A DNA stretch of 64,000 nucleotides, taken from the NCBI GenBank assembly GCA_029863175.1, contig JAOTVX010000008.1, forward strand, positions 1-64,000, given 5' to 3'. The position numbers and the translations under genes are program-made. The notes below the pieces were generated by a model. The model was not told the DNA's origin. It did not search any database and saw nothing but the letters and a program-made list of their open reading frames with translations. Shown piece by piece: positions 16,983-29,232 of this stretch. The stretch comes from Betaproteobacteria bacterium (GTDB taxonomy: Bacteria; Pseudomonadota; Gammaproteobacteria; Burkholderiales; SG8-41). How positions within the stretch are numbered: the stretch's first letter is position 1; each line of letters opens with the position of its first letter.

Positions 16983-17071
16983 GGAGTAAGGAAAGAGGAA
17001 ACAACCCTCATTTCTGCATCAGCCAGACTTCACTGTTGATTCTTGATTACTGGATCCTATTTAATTTTTTC

Positions 17072-18637
17072 GTGACACACGAAAAAATCCTCATCCTCGA
17101 TTTCGGCGCGCAGTACACTCAGTTGATCGCGCGGCGCGTGCGCGAAACTCACGTCTACTGCGAGATCCATCCCTACGACGTGGATGACGTTTTTGTCCGC
17201 GCCTTCAAGCCGCGCGGCATCATCCTGTCCGGCGGGCCGGCGTCCGTCTGGGAAGGGGGCACCCCGCGCGCGCCTCAGGCGGTGTTCGAAGCCGGCGTGC
17301 CGGTCCTGGGCATCTGCTACGGCATGCAGACGATGGCGGCCCAGCTGGGCGGCAAGGTTGAGACCGGGCAAGTACGGGAGTTTGGCTACGCCGAAGTCAG
17401 GGCGCGCGGGCATTCCGCGCTGTTCAAAGATATTCAGGACCGCGTCAACCAGGAAGGCCATGGCTTGCTCGATGTCTGGATGAGCCACGGCGACAAAGTC
17501 GCCGAGCTGCCGCCGGGTTTCACGGTCATCGCGTCGAACGCGGCAACGCCGATCGCGGCGATGGCCGATGAGAAACGCAGGCTCTACGGCGTCCAGTTCC
17601 ATCCCGAGGTCACCCATACGCTGCAGGGCAAAGCCCTCATCGAGCGCTTCGCGCTCGAGATCTGCGCTCTGGCGGGCGATTGGAACATGCCGGACTACAT
17701 CGAGGAGGCGGTGGGGCGGATCCGCTCCCAGGTGGGTTCGGACGAAGTGGTGCTCGGTCTCTCGGGCGGCGTCGATTCATCGGTGGCGGGCGCGCTGATC
17801 CACCGCGCGGTCGGAAAGCAGCTCACCTGCGTATTCGTCGACCACGGTTTGCTCCGGCTGAACGAGGCGGAGCAGGTCATGAACACCTTCGCGGGCAATC
17901 TTGGCGCGAGGGTGATCCCTATCGACGCACGCGACCAGTTCATGAAGCACTTGAAGGGTGTTGTCGATCCGGAGGAGAAACGCAAGATCATCGGCCGGGA
18001 GTTCATCGAAGTGTTCCAGCGCGAGGCCGGAAAGCTGCCGCAGGTGAAATGGCTCGCACAGGGAACGATCTACCCGGACGTGATCGAGTCGGCGGGCGCA
18101 AAGACCAAGAAAGCACACAGCATCAAGTCGCACCATAACGTGGGCGGCCTACCGGACACGCTCCATCTGAAACTGCTCGAACCCCTGCGCGAGCTCTTTA
18201 AGGATGAAGTGCGCGAGTTGGGGCTCGCCCTGGGTCTGCATCGTGACATCGTGTTCCGTCATCCATTCCCGGGACCGGGGCTCGGTGTGCGCATCCTGGG
18301 CGAGGTTAAGGCGGAATACGCCGATCTGCTGCGCCGGGCGGACGCGATTTTCATCGACGAGCTGCGCGAGTCGGGGTGGTATGACAAGACCGCACAGGCG
18401 TTCGCCGTGTTCCTGCCGGTCAAGTCCGTCGGCGTGATGGGCGACGGACGGACCTACGAATACGTAATTGCGCTGCGCGCCGTGCAGACGCAGGACTTCA
18501 TGACTGCGCACTGGGCGGAGCTGCCGCACGGGCTGCTTTCGAAAGTCGCTAACCGCATCATCAACGAGGTACGGGGCATCAATCGCGTCGTCTATGATAT
18601 TTCGAGCAAGCCGCCGGCGACGATTGAGTGGGAGTAG
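17072..18637 (+). CDS. guaA: GMP synthase (glutamine-hydrolysing)
   Basis: 521 residues. It converts XMP to GMP using glutamine and ATP. The GATase domain (~1-200) has [10 protein letters not shown] with the nucleophilic Cys and [11 protein letters not shown] with the catalytic His/Glu. The ATP-pyrophosphatase P-loop is [13 protein letters not shown]. The dimerisation domain ends KPPATIEWE. The start is taken as GTG ([17 protein letters not shown]), where family similarity begins; an upstream in-frame ATG would add 31 unrelated residues. The 3' end is duplicated in degenerate form at 36901-36924, marking guaA as the attachment site of the following island. Confidence 0.95.
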   Translation: MTHEKILILDFGAQYTQLIARRVRETHVYCEIHPYDVDDVFVRAFKPRGIILSGGPASVWEGGTPRAPQAVFEAGVPVLGICYGMQTMAAQLGGKVETGQVREFGYAEVRARGHSALFKDIQDRVNQEGHGLLDVWMSHGDKVAELPPGFTVIASNAATPIAAMADEKRRLYGVQFHPEVTHTLQGKALIERFALEICALAGDWNMPDYIEEAVGRIRSQVGSDEVVLGLSGGVDSSVAGALIHRAVGKQLTCVFVDHGLLRLNEAEQVMNTFAGNLGARVIPIDARDQFMKHLKGVVDPEEKRKIIGREFIEVFQREAGKLPQVKWLAQGTIYPDVIESAGAKTKKAHSIKSHHNVGGLPDTLHLKLLEPLRELFKDEVRELGLALGLHRDIVFRHPFPGPGLGVRILGEVKAEYADLLRRADAIFIDELRESGWYDKTAQAFAVFLPVKSVGVMGDGRTYEYVIALRAVQTQDFMTAHWAELPHGLLSKVANRIINEVRGINRVVYDISSKPPATIEWE

Positions 18638-18680
18638 GTTTCGCCATCTCTCGGTATCTATCGCTGGCAAACACTTCAAT

Positions 18681-18693
18681 TTGACGGTAAATC
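18681..18693 (+). repeat. Island-end repeat, left copy (ttgacggtaaatc)
   Basis: An exact 13-bp match to 36834-36846, about 45 nt inside the left attachment repeat. It may be an integrase arm site. Confidence 0.6.
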
Positions 18694-18740
18694 CGGCGAC
18701 AGAATTTCGGGCGAAACGGCTCGAAAGACTTGACCGTCCG

Positions 18741-19667
18741 TTAGCGCTCAGCGGCGATTTGTCCTAACCGACGACTAACCCTCAGAATCACTTCGGCCAG
18801 CGCCTTCAGATCCGCCAGCCGCGTCGTCGATCGCCTTGCCACGAGCGCAATCGTGCGCTTGGGGCTGGGCTTGACCATTGGACGCGCGACCAGAGTGGAA
18901 CTTTCCGTCAATCCGCATTTAACCGCCATTTCCGGGACCAGCCCGATGCCGAGCCCGGACTCGACCATCTGCACCAAGGTCAAGAGACTGGTCGCTTCCA
19001 TGCCCTGCGTAGACCGGTGTGTCGACGCACCACACGCATACAGCGCGTGATCACGCAGACAATGCCCCTCCTCGAGGAGCAGCAGGCGGTCGGTTAGTGA
19101 AGGCGTGACGTGCACTGCTCTTGCCCTCACTTGCGGATCACCCTTCCGCCCGACGATCCACAGTTCGTCGTCAAGGAGTGGTTCCACTATGAGGTTTCCC
19201 GTCTCGTAGGGCAGCGCGATCAGGGCCAAATCGAGTTGGCCGTCTTCCAGCCGCGACAGCAGATTCGCCGTCAGGTCTTCTCGCAGGGCAAGATGCAGCT
19301 CCGGATAGCGCTCCCGGAGCCGCGGCAGGCAAGGCGGCAGCAGGAAGGGTGCGATGGTCGGGATGACGCCGAGCCGCAACAGGCCCGTCATCGGCGCTCG
19401 CGACCCGGCGGCAATTTCCACCAGATCCTGCGTCGCCGCCAATATCGCGCGGGCCCGCTTCGTGACCTCAATCCCGATCGGCGTCATCAGCACCGTTTGC
19501 CTGTCGCGCTCCACCAGTCGCGCGCCGAGCGCGTCCTCGAGTTCTTTGAGGCCCGCGCTCAGCGTCGACTGGGTGACGAAGCACGCTTGCGCTGCGCGCG
19601 TGAAATTGAGCTTTTCTGACAGCGTGACAAGGTATTGCAACTGCCGCAGGGAGGTCAGGGTGGCCAT
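18741..19667 (-). CDS. oxyR: LysR-family peroxide sensor OxyR
   Basis: 308 residues. The N-terminal winged helix-turn-helix (TSLRQLQYLVTLSEKLNFTRAA, ~6-65) is followed by a LysR substrate domain. The redox pair of OxyR is present as Cys203 and Cys212 in GHCLRDHALYAC, with the same 9-residue spacing as E. coli Cys199/Cys208. H2O2 forms the disulfide that activates transcription. It is divergent from katG across 142 nt, the standard arrangement for direct control of katG. Confidence 0.92.
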   Translation of the reverse strand: MATLTSLRQLQYLVTLSEKLNFTRAAQACFVTQSTLSAGLKELEDALGARLVERDRQTVLMTPIGIEVTKRARAILAATQDLVEIAAGSRAPMTGLLRLGVIPTIAPFLLPPCLPRLRERYPELHLALREDLTANLLSRLEDGQLDLALIALPYETGNLIVEPLLDDELWIVGRKGDPQVRARAVHVTPSLTDRLLLLEEGHCLRDHALYACGASTHRSTQGMEATSLLTLVQMVESGLGIGLVPEMAVKCGLTESSTLVARPMVKPSPKRTIALVARRSTTRLADLKALAEVILRVSRRLGQIAAER

Positions 19668-19678
19668 GGGGCTTCGGG

Positions 19679-19750
19679 TCAGTTATCGACTATATCGATT
19701 ATAACGACAATTATTATTCATTGGACCGACTACGTGGGCATCTGCATAAT
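19679..19750 (+). promoter_or_regulatory. oxyR-katG intergenic control region
   Basis: An AT-rich stretch with an atcga-ctata-tcgat inverted repeat (about 19684-19698) near the oxyR start is a candidate OxyR site. A possible katG promoter is TTGGAC (19721-19726), 18-bp spacing, CATAAT (19745-19750). Assignment is by position and composition only. Confidence 0.4.
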
Positions 19751-19761
19751 TCAGCCCGTGA

Positions 19762-22008
<2,247 letters not shown>

Positions 22009-22053
22009 TCGCAGCGGAAGGGCTGAACGGTAACTATAAGCGAGCAAGGAGTC

Positions 22054-22984
22054 ATGATGGACCTTAGCTCAACCTGGCCCGGCTGGCTGGCGCTTCTCCG
22101 AAATCACGTGCGGCTCCATCTGCCTGCAGCGCTGGGGTTGGGGCTAGCCCTGATGGCAGTGTTGGCATTGCTGGCTCAGAGTCTAACGCCAAGTTATTGG
22201 TGGCAGCGCCGCCCCCGGCCTGAGTATGGCCTTGGCCGGCGGCGTAGCGGCCTTTGCCGCAACGGCACTGGGAGCGCTGCCGGCGCTGGTTCTACGCGCG
22301 TTGCCGCAGCGCGTGGAGGACAGCCTGCTTGGCTTCGCCGCAGGGATGATGCTCGCCGCCAGCGCCTTCTCGCTGCTGCTGCCCGGGCTCGAAGCCGGCA
22401 AGGAAATACTCGGCGGCAAGGCGCTGGGCGCCGCCGTGGTGGTGATCGGTATGGCGCTGGGCGTGCTGCTGATGCTGGGGCTCGACCAATTTACCCCGCA
22501 TGAGCACGATAAGACGGGTCCCTGCGGGCCCGGTCACGAGCGCTGCACTCGCATCTGGCTTTTCATCTTCGCGATCGCGTTGCACAACCTGCCCGAGGGC
22601 ATGGCCATCGGCGTGAGTTTTTCGCAGGCAGACATGGCGGTCGGTCTGCCGCTCACCACCGCGATCGCCCTGCAGGATATTCCTGAGGGGCTGGCGGTTG
22701 CCTTGGCCCTGCGCGCGGCGGGCTTTGCGCCCGGATTCGCGGTGCTGACCGCAGCCGCGAGCGGTGTGCTGGAACCCTTGGGCGCGCTGCTCGGTGTCGG
22801 TCTGGCAAGCGGGCTGGCCGTCGCCTATCCGATTGGATTGGGGCTCGCCGCAGGCGCGATGATTTTCGTTGTCTCGCACGAAGTCATACCGCAAACCCAC
22901 CGTAATGGCCACCAGACCTTCGCCACGATCGGACTGATGGCCGGCTTTGCCCTCATGATGGTGCTGGACACTACTCTTAGTTGA
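22054..22984 (+). CDS. ZIP-family metal transporter, apparently frameshifted
   Basis: The main frame (from 22226) encodes a ZIP transporter: [15 protein letters not shown] and [16 protein letters not shown], the two metal-binding helices, plus [14 protein letters not shown] His-containing loop ([19 protein letters not shown]) precedes them. The normal first membrane helix is in another frame, starting at ATG 22054 ([20 protein letters not shown] ... [16 protein letters not shown]). The two frames would fuse near 22185-22200 by a single-base change, giving about 310 residues, the expected size. Either a real frameshift, a sequencing error, or a shorter product from ATG 22226. Likely substrates are Zn2+, Mn2+ or Fe2+. 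Confidence 0.75.
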
Positions 22985-23010
22985 ATTGTGATGACCAAGG
23001 AGAATCGACC

Positions 23011-23505
23011 ATGAACGTCAGGAAAGCCAAGACCCCCTCGATCGACATCGGCATCAGCGCAAGCAATCGAGAGAAGATTTCCAAAGGCCTTTCCGCACTG
23101 CTCGCCGACAGTTACACGCTGTACCTCATGACGCACAACTTTCACTGGAACGTCACCGGGCCGGACTTCAACAGCCTGCACCAGATGTTCATGGAGCAAT
23201 ATACCGAACAGTGGAATGCGATCGACATCGTCGCCGAACGCATCCGCGCGCTCGGTCATCCGGCGCCCGGGACTTACAAGGAATTCGTCAAACTCGCTTC
23301 GATCAAGGAGATCGAAGGAGTGCCAACGGCGACCGACATGGTTCGCCATCTGGTTTCCGCGCAGGAAGCGACGGCGCGCACTGCGCGCAAGCTGTTTCCG
23401 CTGGTGACCGCGGCGAATGACCAACCCACAGCCGATCTGCTGACGCAGCGCCTGGAAGTGCATGAGAAGACTGCGTGGATGCTCCGCAGCCTGCTCGAGG
23501 ATTGA
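23011..23505 (+). CDS. dps: Dps ferritin-like DNA-protection protein
   Basis: 164 residues. A dodecameric miniferritin that oxidises Fe2+ with H2O2, stores iron and shields DNA. The ferroxidase segment [28 protein letters not shown] contains the conserved His and Asp/Glu ligands. A basic N-terminal tail ([10 protein letters not shown]) is of the DNA-binding kind. The start follows aaggag at 8 nt. It lies 26 nt after the ZIP gene and near katG, which fits OxyR control. Confidence 0.93.
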   Translation: MNVRKAKTPSIDIGISASNREKISKGLSALLADSYTLYLMTHNFHWNVTGPDFNSLHQMFMEQYTEQWNAIDIVAERIRALGHPAPGTYKEFVKLASIKEIEGVPTATDMVRHLVSAQEATARTARKLFPLVTAANDQPTADLLTQRLEVHEKTAWMLRSLLED

Positions 23506-23531
23506 GCGGGAGGGGCGAGGCAGGGTGCTTG

Positions 23532-24083
23532 ATGCGGCATCCTGTTTCAGTTCATGCGCTCGCCATTGCAGCGACCCTGACACTCATGCCATCCGCACAT
23601 GCCGCTCCGTTCGTGCTCGATTTTTCCCGTCCGGAGGTCCTGCAGACGTTTCGGGTCATCAACGATGATGTGATGGGCGGCGTGTCCACGTCGAGGCTCC
23701 ACACGACGGATGGCGCAATGGTGTTCGAGGGGGAGGTGTCGCTCGAAAATAACGGCGGCTTCGCCTCGTTCCGGGGACCCGTCAGGTTTCCCGCGGAGTC
23801 CGCAGCGCTGTTATTGACGGTGCGTGGCGACGGGCAGCGCTTCAAGCTGACACTCAAACTCGACGCCAGCACCGCCACACATCAATACCAGGCCGCGTTC
23901 GTTGCGCCGCGCGAATGGCAAACATTGCGTTTCGAACCAGCCGATTTCTCGGCAAGTTACCGCGGGCGCGCCGTTGCTGCGCCGAGGATCGAATTGGGCG
24001 CCGTGCGTTACTTCGGACTGCTCATTTCCGACCGGCAGCCGGGCGCATTCAAGGTCGAATTGCGAGACGTGAGGAGCGAGTAG
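23532..24083 (+). CDS. CIA30 family exported protein
   Basis: 183 residues. The signal peptide is about residues 1-24 (SAHA). The CIA30 domain shows FRVINDDVMGGVSTSRL, FEGEVSLENNGGFASFRG and a beta-sandwich C-terminus with FGLLISDRQPGAFKVELRDV. The family is named after a mitochondrial complex I assembly factor. Bacterial members are carbohydrate-binding-module-like proteins of unknown role. The start lies 26 nt after the dps stop, so it could be cotranscribed. Confidence 0.82.
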   Translation: MRHPVSVHALAIAATLTLMPSAHAAPFVLDFSRPEVLQTFRVINDDVMGGVSTSRLHTTDGAMVFEGEVSLENNGGFASFRGPVRFPAESAALLLTVRGDGQRFKLTLKLDASTATHQYQAAFVAPREWQTLRFEPADFSASYRGRAVAAPRIELGAVRYFGLLISDRQPGAFKVELRDVRSE

Positions 24084-24192
24084 GAAGGGCCGGCATCCGC
24101 GGCCGCAAGCGTGTCGTCGAGTCTTCGGGCGACTGTTGCGGCGCAAACCGCGGCGACACGCGCATGTATCGGTTCGGGACGGCGACCCAGGG

Positions 24193-25686
24193 CTAAGCTG
24201 CGCCTTCGGCGCGCAGGGCGATCGCACGCGCCATGCCGTGAAAAACCACGAAGTGCGCAGGCACGAACGCGTACCAGTAAAGCAGTCCCCAAACACCGGC
24301 CGGGTGCCAATAGGCCGTCACCGTGATTCGCGTGTGCTCTGAGTTGACCGGCGTGACCTCGAATTCGAGAATCGCGGCGCCGGGCGCCTTCATGCCGAAG
24401 GCGAGTGTAAGACGCCGCGGCGGCTCGGCGCCGATAACGCGCCACGTGTCGATCGTGTCGCCGACACGCACCTCGGTCGGGTGCCGTCGACCACGGTGGC
24501 GTCCGAGGCCGCCGAGCGCCCAATCCATCGTCTCGCGGATGGTCCACAGCCAGTTGACCGCGTAATAGCGGTTCTTGCCACCGATCGCCGCTACCTGCGC
24601 CCATATCCGTTCGGGCGAAGCGCGAGCGACGAAAGAGCCGCTATCGCGCATGGCGTAGAACGCATACTTCGGGTTGTAGTCGCGGTACATGAGGGCTCCC
24701 TCGGTCCACCGCGCGGCGACAGCGTGACGCCGTTCCACCTCGAATACTTCAGCCACGGCTTCGGCGTAGGTCAGCAGGCGCTGCGGAACCAGCCTGCGGA
24801 TTTCGCTGTCCTCGGCCTTGATGTGCAGCTTGAGGCCGTCAATTAGGGCACGTGCCGTACTCGTTGGCACCGCCGTGACGAGCCTCAGCCAGTAGGAGGA
24901 AAGCCGCGGGCTCAGCACTGGGACCGGCAGGATCATTGGCCGCTTTCCCACCGCTCGGCCGTACTGACGCATAAGCTCCTCGTAGCTCAGCTCTTCCGGC
25001 CCGGCCAAGTCGAGGATCCGCCCCGCCGCCTCGTCGCGGTGCGCGATTTCAATAAGGTAGGTCAGCACATTCGACAGGGCGATCGGCGGCGATTTCGACC
25101 GCACCCAGCGCGGCGTCACCATCACCGGCAGATGATTCACCAGATCGCGGATGATCTCAAATGAGGCACAGCCCGGCCCGACGATGATCCCGGCGCGAAG
25201 CTCGGTCACCGGAACGCGACCGGCACGCAGTATCTCTCCGGTCAGTCGGCGCGAGATGAGATGCTTGGAGTCGACGCTGCGCGGAATCAGGCCGCCTAGA
25301 TAGACGATGCGCCTGACGCCGGTGCGCGCCGCGGCATTGGCGAAGTTCTGCGCGCCCTGGCGCTCGATCTCGTCGAATGCGTCCCCGGCGCGCATGCAAT
25401 GGACGAGGTAATAGGCGATGTCCTGTCCGGCAAGCGCGGCAACCAACGATTGCGTGTCGAGTACGTCTGCCTGCGCGAGTTCGACCTCCGGCCAGCGGCG
25501 CGCCGCCAGCACTTCGTAGCTGCGCGCCACCGCGCGCACGCGGTAACCGCGGGCCGCCAACTCCGAAACCAGGTTGGTCCCGATGTAGCCACTTGCTCCC
25601 AACACAACCACGTTTGGTTTGCCGGCACGCGTCGCGGGACTCCGCTGCGAACCGTGATCGGGCGTATCGGCCGGGGTGGTTTGCAT
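24193..25686 (-). CDS. NAD(P)-binding SDR-like protein with DUF2867
   Basis: 497 residues. The Rossmann domain has VVVLGASGYIGTNL (about residues 26-40), then RTGVRRIVYLGGLIP and an atypical-SDR core to about 300 (YbjT-like). A DUF2867 domain occupies the C-terminal third (RDSGSFVARASPERIWAQV, YAVNWLWTIRETMDW, LTLAFGMKAPGAAILEFEV, FHGMARAIAL). Relatives of this two-domain form sit in light-stress or singlet-oxygen gene clusters. It is the most distal gene of the long minus-strand operon but is separated from cfa by about 300 nt. Confidence 0.85.
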   Translation of the reverse strand: MQTTPADTPDHGSQRSPATRAGKPNVVVLGASGYIGTNLVSELAARGYRVRAVARSYEVLAARRWPEVELAQADVLDTQSLVAALAGQDIAYYLVHCMRAGDAFDEIERQGAQNFANAAARTGVRRIVYLGGLIPRSVDSKHLISRRLTGEILRAGRVPVTELRAGIIVGPGCASFEIIRDLVNHLPVMVTPRWVRSKSPPIALSNVLTYLIEIAHRDEAAGRILDLAGPEELSYEELMRQYGRAVGKRPMILPVPVLSPRLSSYWLRLVTAVPTSTARALIDGLKLHIKAEDSEIRRLVPQRLLTYAEAVAEVFEVERRHAVAARWTEGALMYRDYNPKYAFYAMRDSGSFVARASPERIWAQVAAIGGKNRYYAVNWLWTIRETMDWALGGLGRHRGRRHPTEVRVGDTIDTWRVIGAEPPRRLTLAFGMKAPGAAILEFEVTPVNSEHTRITVTAYWHPAGVWGLLYWYAFVPAHFVVFHGMARAIALRAEGAA

Positions 25687-25763
25687 GGATTTTCCAGTTC
25701 GGCCGTGCGCGGGACTCGAACGGCAGGGGAAAACGGATTATTACCCGTGGCGATTTGTCAGAG

Positions 25764-26006
25764 TCAACCCACGCGGCTTGCCACGGCGCCCGTCGCGATC
25801 AGCTCTTCGAGCAGCGACATCGAAGCGCGGCCGGAGGAAGTGAGGGGGTTCAGCTCGGCCTTCTCCGCGTATTTCAGGAGCAGTGAGGGATTGACCCGAT
25901 CGACTTCCAGCTGCCCCATCGTCCAGCCGTCGAAGCGCCGCTCGAGATTGCCGGTTCCTCGCCGGCGGCAGTGACTACGCTCATCTTGGTCATCCCTCCC
26001 GGGCAA
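25764..26006 (-). CDS. Uncertain small or decayed ORF after cfa
   Basis: An open frame ending RRFDGWTMGQLEVDRVNPSL then LLKYAEKAELNPLTSSGRAS lies between cfa and the SDR gene. In the neighbouring frame a good gggaggg ribosome site precedes ATG AGC GTA (MSVVTAAGEEPA), about 15 nt after the cfa stop. A frameshift joining the two would give a protein of about 75 residues. No family recognised. It may be a decayed gene or chance. Confidence 0.3.
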   Translation of the reverse strand: MPGRDDQDERSHCRRRGTGNLERRFDGWTMGQLEVDRVNPSLLLKYAEKAELNPLTSSGRASMSLLEELIATGAVASRVG

Positions 26007-27225
26007 TTAGCATTTGAACGTCCCCCAGCGCGCGCTCGGCGAAGCCCGCCTCGCAATAGCTGAGGTAAAACTCCCACATGCGGCAGAAGCTCTCGGGATA
26101 GCCGAGGGCGTGCACCTGATCGAGATTGGCGAGAAAATTATCGCGCCAGCGCGCGAGTGTCGTGGCGTAATGCGCTCCGATGTCCTCGAGGTGCACAATG
26201 CGCAGGTCGCTAGAGTCCGCCATCGCCTGAGCGAGCGCACTGACGGCGGGAATGCAGCAGCCGGGGAATATGTAACGCTTGATGAAATCCACGTCGTCGC
26301 GCGCCCGAACGTAGTGGCGGTCGGCAATGGTGATGGATTGCAGGAGCATCCGTCCGCCTGGAATGAGGCGCTCGGCGCAGCGGCGGAAGAATTCGGCGAA
26401 GTACTGGTGACCGATCGCCTCGATCATCTCGATGGAGACGAGTTTGTCGTAGCTGCCCTTGAGATCGCGGTAATCCTCAAGAAGGACGGTGATCCGATGT
26501 CCCAGGCCGGCGGCGCGCACACGCGCATTGGCGAGTTCATGCTGGCCCGGCGATATCGTCGTGGTGGTGACGCGGCAGCCGTAGTGCGCAGCGGCGTGAA
26601 GCGCGAAGCCGCCCCAGCCGGTGCCGATTTCAAGCACGTGGTCCTGCGCGCTGAGCGCGAGCTTGCGGCAGATCGCATCCAGCTTGGCGGTGGAAGCCTG
26701 AGCGAGGGTCATCTCCGGGCACTCAAAGAGCGCGCAGGAATACATCAGGGTCTCGTCGAGGAACAGCCGGAAGAACTCGTTGCCGAGATCGTAGTGCGCC
26801 GAGATGTTCCTGCGACTGCCGGCATGCGTGTTGCGGTGCAGCCAGTGCGCTGCCATGCGGATTGGCGCAGAAAGGCGCGCGAGTCCCGATTCCATTGCGT
26901 CGAGCGCGTGCCGGTTGCGCAACAGGAGCCGCATCAAACGGGTGAGGTCTTCCGCCTGCCAGTGCCCGAGCATGTATGACTCGCCGGCGCCCACCGAGCC
27001 GCCAAAGGCGATTTCGGCGTAGAACGCTGGATCCAGGACCGTGATGCTTGCCTCGACCCCGGTGCGTTCGTTGCCGAATTCATGGACCTGGTCTCCCTCG
27101 CGAACGCGGAGGCGGCCCTCGTGCAATGTTGCAAGGCGCGTGAAGACAAGCTGCCGTGCGAGCGCACCGAGGGGGTTGTTGCGCGGGGCGCTGCGGGACA
27201 GTTCGATCAGCGTGGTGTCGGTCAT
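25990..27225 (-). CDS. cfa: Cyclopropane-fatty-acyl-phospholipid synthase-type methyltransferase
   Basis: 411 residues. A SAM-dependent enzyme acting on unsaturated acyl chains of membrane phospholipids. The N-terminal CFA domain runs to about residue 110; the methyltransferase part has [35 protein letters not shown] (SAM loop) and [18 protein letters not shown], the CFA signature. The ATG overlaps the DUF1365 stop (ATGA). A ggagaaa site precedes it. A second, shorter relative lies at 32691. Related enzymes methylate unsaturated chains on the way to cyclopropane or furan fatty acids. Confidence 0.9.
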   Translation of the reverse strand: MTDTTLIELSRSAPRNNPLGALARQLVFTRLATLHEGRLRVREGDQVHEFGNERTGVEASITVLDPAFYAEIAFGGSVGAGESYMLGHWQAEDLTRLMRLLLRNRHALDAMESGLARLSAPIRMAAHWLHRNTHAGSRRNISAHYDLGNEFFRLFLDETLMYSCALFECPEMTLAQASTAKLDAICRKLALSAQDHVLEIGTGWGGFALHAAAHYGCRVTTTTISPGQHELANARVRAAGLGHRITVLLEDYRDLKGSYDKLVSIEMIEAIGHQYFAEFFRRCAERLIPGGRMLLQSITIADRHYVRARDDVDFIKRYIFPGCCIPAVSALAQAMADSSDLRIVHLEDIGAHYATTLARWRDNFLANLDQVHALGYPESFCRMWEFYLSYCEAGFAERALGDVQMLIAREG

Positions 27226-27992
27226 GTCACTTTCTCCTCGATCCTCTTGGCGGGGTGGGCGTGGAAGGGGACACGCTTCGCCCACAGGCGCAGCGCCTGC
27301 CAGTAGATCCCACCGAGAACCTGCAGCGTGGCGAAGGGGTAGCGAACAAGTGCGCCTGCAAGGCTTGGGCCGGTGATCTCGTGCCGCTCGAGAGCGAGCG
27401 TGGCATCGAACAGTATCTCGTCTGCGCGCCGGTTCTCCATGTGCACAGCGAGCCGCGCCCCAGGTGGCGTGAAGCGCCAGTCGTAGTCGATTTTCATGGG
27501 CATGAAGGGCGACACGTGAAACGACTTGCCGAAGCGGAAGCGAAGTTTCGCGCCGCGTCCTCCGCTTTGGCGCGCCGGCAGCACATAGGCATGACGCTCG
27601 TTCCACGGCGTGTTGGTGATCTCGGCGACGACGGTCTCGACGTGCTCGCCCGCGGTGTCGTAACAATAGTAGAAGCTCACCGGGTTGAAGCAGTGGCCGA
27701 AGGTGCGCAGGTGGGTGAGCAGGCGCACCGGGCCCCTCGGGCGTATTCCGGTCTCGCGTTCGACCCGCTCGCGCACCGCCTGATCGAGCGGCACACGCGG
27801 ATCGCCAAGGTAGTCGGCGCGCCGCAGCCAGGCGAGCGCCGGACCTCGAGTGGACCACAGCCAGCGGCCGCGAAACACTTCGTCGAGTTCCGAGAGATCG
27901 AGCCACGCCATGCACAGGCGATACTCGAACGCGTGCGGCGTCGGATCGAAACGTCGGTGCCTAAGCCGACCGGTGTAGAGGGCGCTGTGCAT
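27222..27992 (-). CDS. DUF1365 protein
   Basis: 256 residues. Family motifs: [21 protein letters not shown] at the start, [53 protein letters not shown]. The protein is almost always encoded between a COG2907-type FAD oxidoreductase and a Cfa enzyme, as here, and is presumed to take part in the same lipid modification. Biochemical role not established. It overlaps its upstream gene by 32 nt and cfa by 4 nt. Confidence 0.92.
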   Translation of the reverse strand: MHSALYTGRLRHRRFDPTPHAFEYRLCMAWLDLSELDEVFRGRWLWSTRGPALAWLRRADYLGDPRVPLDQAVRERVERETGIRPRGPVRLLTHLRTFGHCFNPVSFYYCYDTAGEHVETVVAEITNTPWNERHAYVLPARQSGGRGAKLRFRFGKSFHVSPFMPMKIDYDWRFTPPGARLAVHMENRRADEILFDATLALERHEITGPSLAGALVRYPFATLQVLGGIYWQALRLWAKRVPFHAHPAKRIEEKVT

Positions 27993-29232
27993 AGTCCTGT
28001 TCGAAATGCTCGAGCGCCTCGAGCGCGCTCGCGACGCCGTCCTCGTGGAAACCGTTGCGCCACCACGCGCCGCAGTAGTAGGTGGCGTGGGCGCCGTTCA
28101 GCTCCCGCTGGCGTGCCTGCGCGGCGACTGAGGCCGGCGTGAAGCGCGGATGGTGGTAGGTGATGCGTTTGATGACGCGCGCGGGGTCGATCGCGTCGCT
28201 GCGATTGAGCGTGACCAGAAACGGCGTCGGCGCATCGAGCCGCTGCAGGATATTCATGTTGTACGTGAGCGCGACCGGCCCGGGGCGTTCCGGCAGAACG
28301 TGGTAGTTCCACGCGGCCCACGCAAGGCGCCGCTTCGGCAGCAGGCGCGTATCGGTGTGCAGCACGGCCTCGTTGCGCTGATAGGGGATCGCGCCAAGCA
28401 CCTCGCGCTCGGCGCCGCTCGGGTCGGCAAGAAGCGCGAGCGCCTGGTCGCTGTGGCAGGCGAGAAACGCCGCGTCGTAGCGGGCGGCCTCGAGCCCGCG
28501 CGCCTTGACGATGACGCTGCCCGGAAGCCGCCGCACCCATTGCACCGGCGTGTCGAGGCGGATGCGGTCGCGGTACGGCGCCGTAAGCCGCTCGACGTAG
28601 CGCGCCGAGCCGCCGCGGACGGTGCGCCAGAGCGGGCGGTCGTTCACGCTGAGCATGCCGTGGTTGTGGAGAAAGCGCACGAAAAAGCGCGCCGGAAATG
28701 CCAGCATCGAAGCGGGATCGGTAGACCAGATCGCGGCGCCCATGGGCACGATGTAGTGCTCGACGAATGCGCGGCCATAGCGCCCGCGAGCGAGCAGCTC
28801 GCCGAGGGGCAGCTCACCGCCGGGCTCGGCGAGCAGCGCCGGGGCTTCGCGGTTGAAGCGCAGGATGTCGCGGATCATGCCGAGGAACGACGGCCGCAGC
28901 AGGTTGCGGCGCTGGGCGAACAGCGTGTTGAGCGTCGTGCCGTTGTACTCCAGGCCGCTCGCTTCGTTACGCACCGAAAAGCTCATGCTGCTTTCCTGCG
29001 AGGCGATGCCAAGCTCGTCGAGCAGCGCGATGAAGTTGGGGTAGGTGCGGTCGTTGAAGACGATGAAGCCAGTGTCGACTTCATAGCGGCGTCCGGCCTG
29101 CTCGACGCTGTGCGTGTGGGTATGGCCGCCGATATGGCTCGCCGCCTCGTACACGGTGATGTCGTGCGCGCGATGCAGGCGGTGCGCGACGACATTACCC
29201 GCGATACCGCTGCCGATGATGGCGATCTTCAT
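27961..29232 (-). CDS. FAD-dependent oxidoreductase, COG2907 type
   Basis: 423 residues. The FAD-binding Rossmann motif is at the N-terminus ([18 protein letters not shown], residues 3-20), followed by [10 protein letters not shown] and [15 protein letters not shown], the second dinucleotide-site element. C-terminal [20 protein letters not shown] is typical. It belongs to the amine-oxidase-like group found with DUF1365 and Cfa enzymes. In Rhodobacter, genes of this type lie in the singlet-oxygen (RpoE-ChrR) regulon and take part in furan fatty acid formation, as I recall; the reaction here is inferred. Confidence 0.9.
   Translation of the reverse strand: MKIAIIGSGIAGNVVAHRLHRAHDITVYEAASHIGGHTHTHSVEQAGRRYEVDTGFIVFNDRTYPNFIALLDELGIASQESSMSFSVRNEASGLEYNGTTLNTLFAQRRNLLRPSFLGMIRDILRFNREAPALLAEPGGELPLGELLARGRYGRAFVEHYIVPMGAAIWSTDPASMLAFPARFFVRFLHNHGMLSVNDRPLWRTVRGGSARYVERLTAPYRDRIRLDTPVQWVRRLPGSVIVKARGLEAARYDAAFLACHSDQALALLADPSGAEREVLGAIPYQRNEAVLHTDTRLLPKRRLAWAAWNYHVLPERPGPVALTYNMNILQRLDAPTPFLVTLNRSDAIDPARVIKRITYHHPRFTPASVAAQARQRELNGAHATYYCGAWWRNGFHEDGVASALEALEHFEQDYAQRPLHRSA

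Noticed and set aside
17009..17071. Upstream start for guaA at 16979
   Set aside because: It would add 31 hydrophobic residues unlike any GMP synthase; similarity begins at the GTG 17072.
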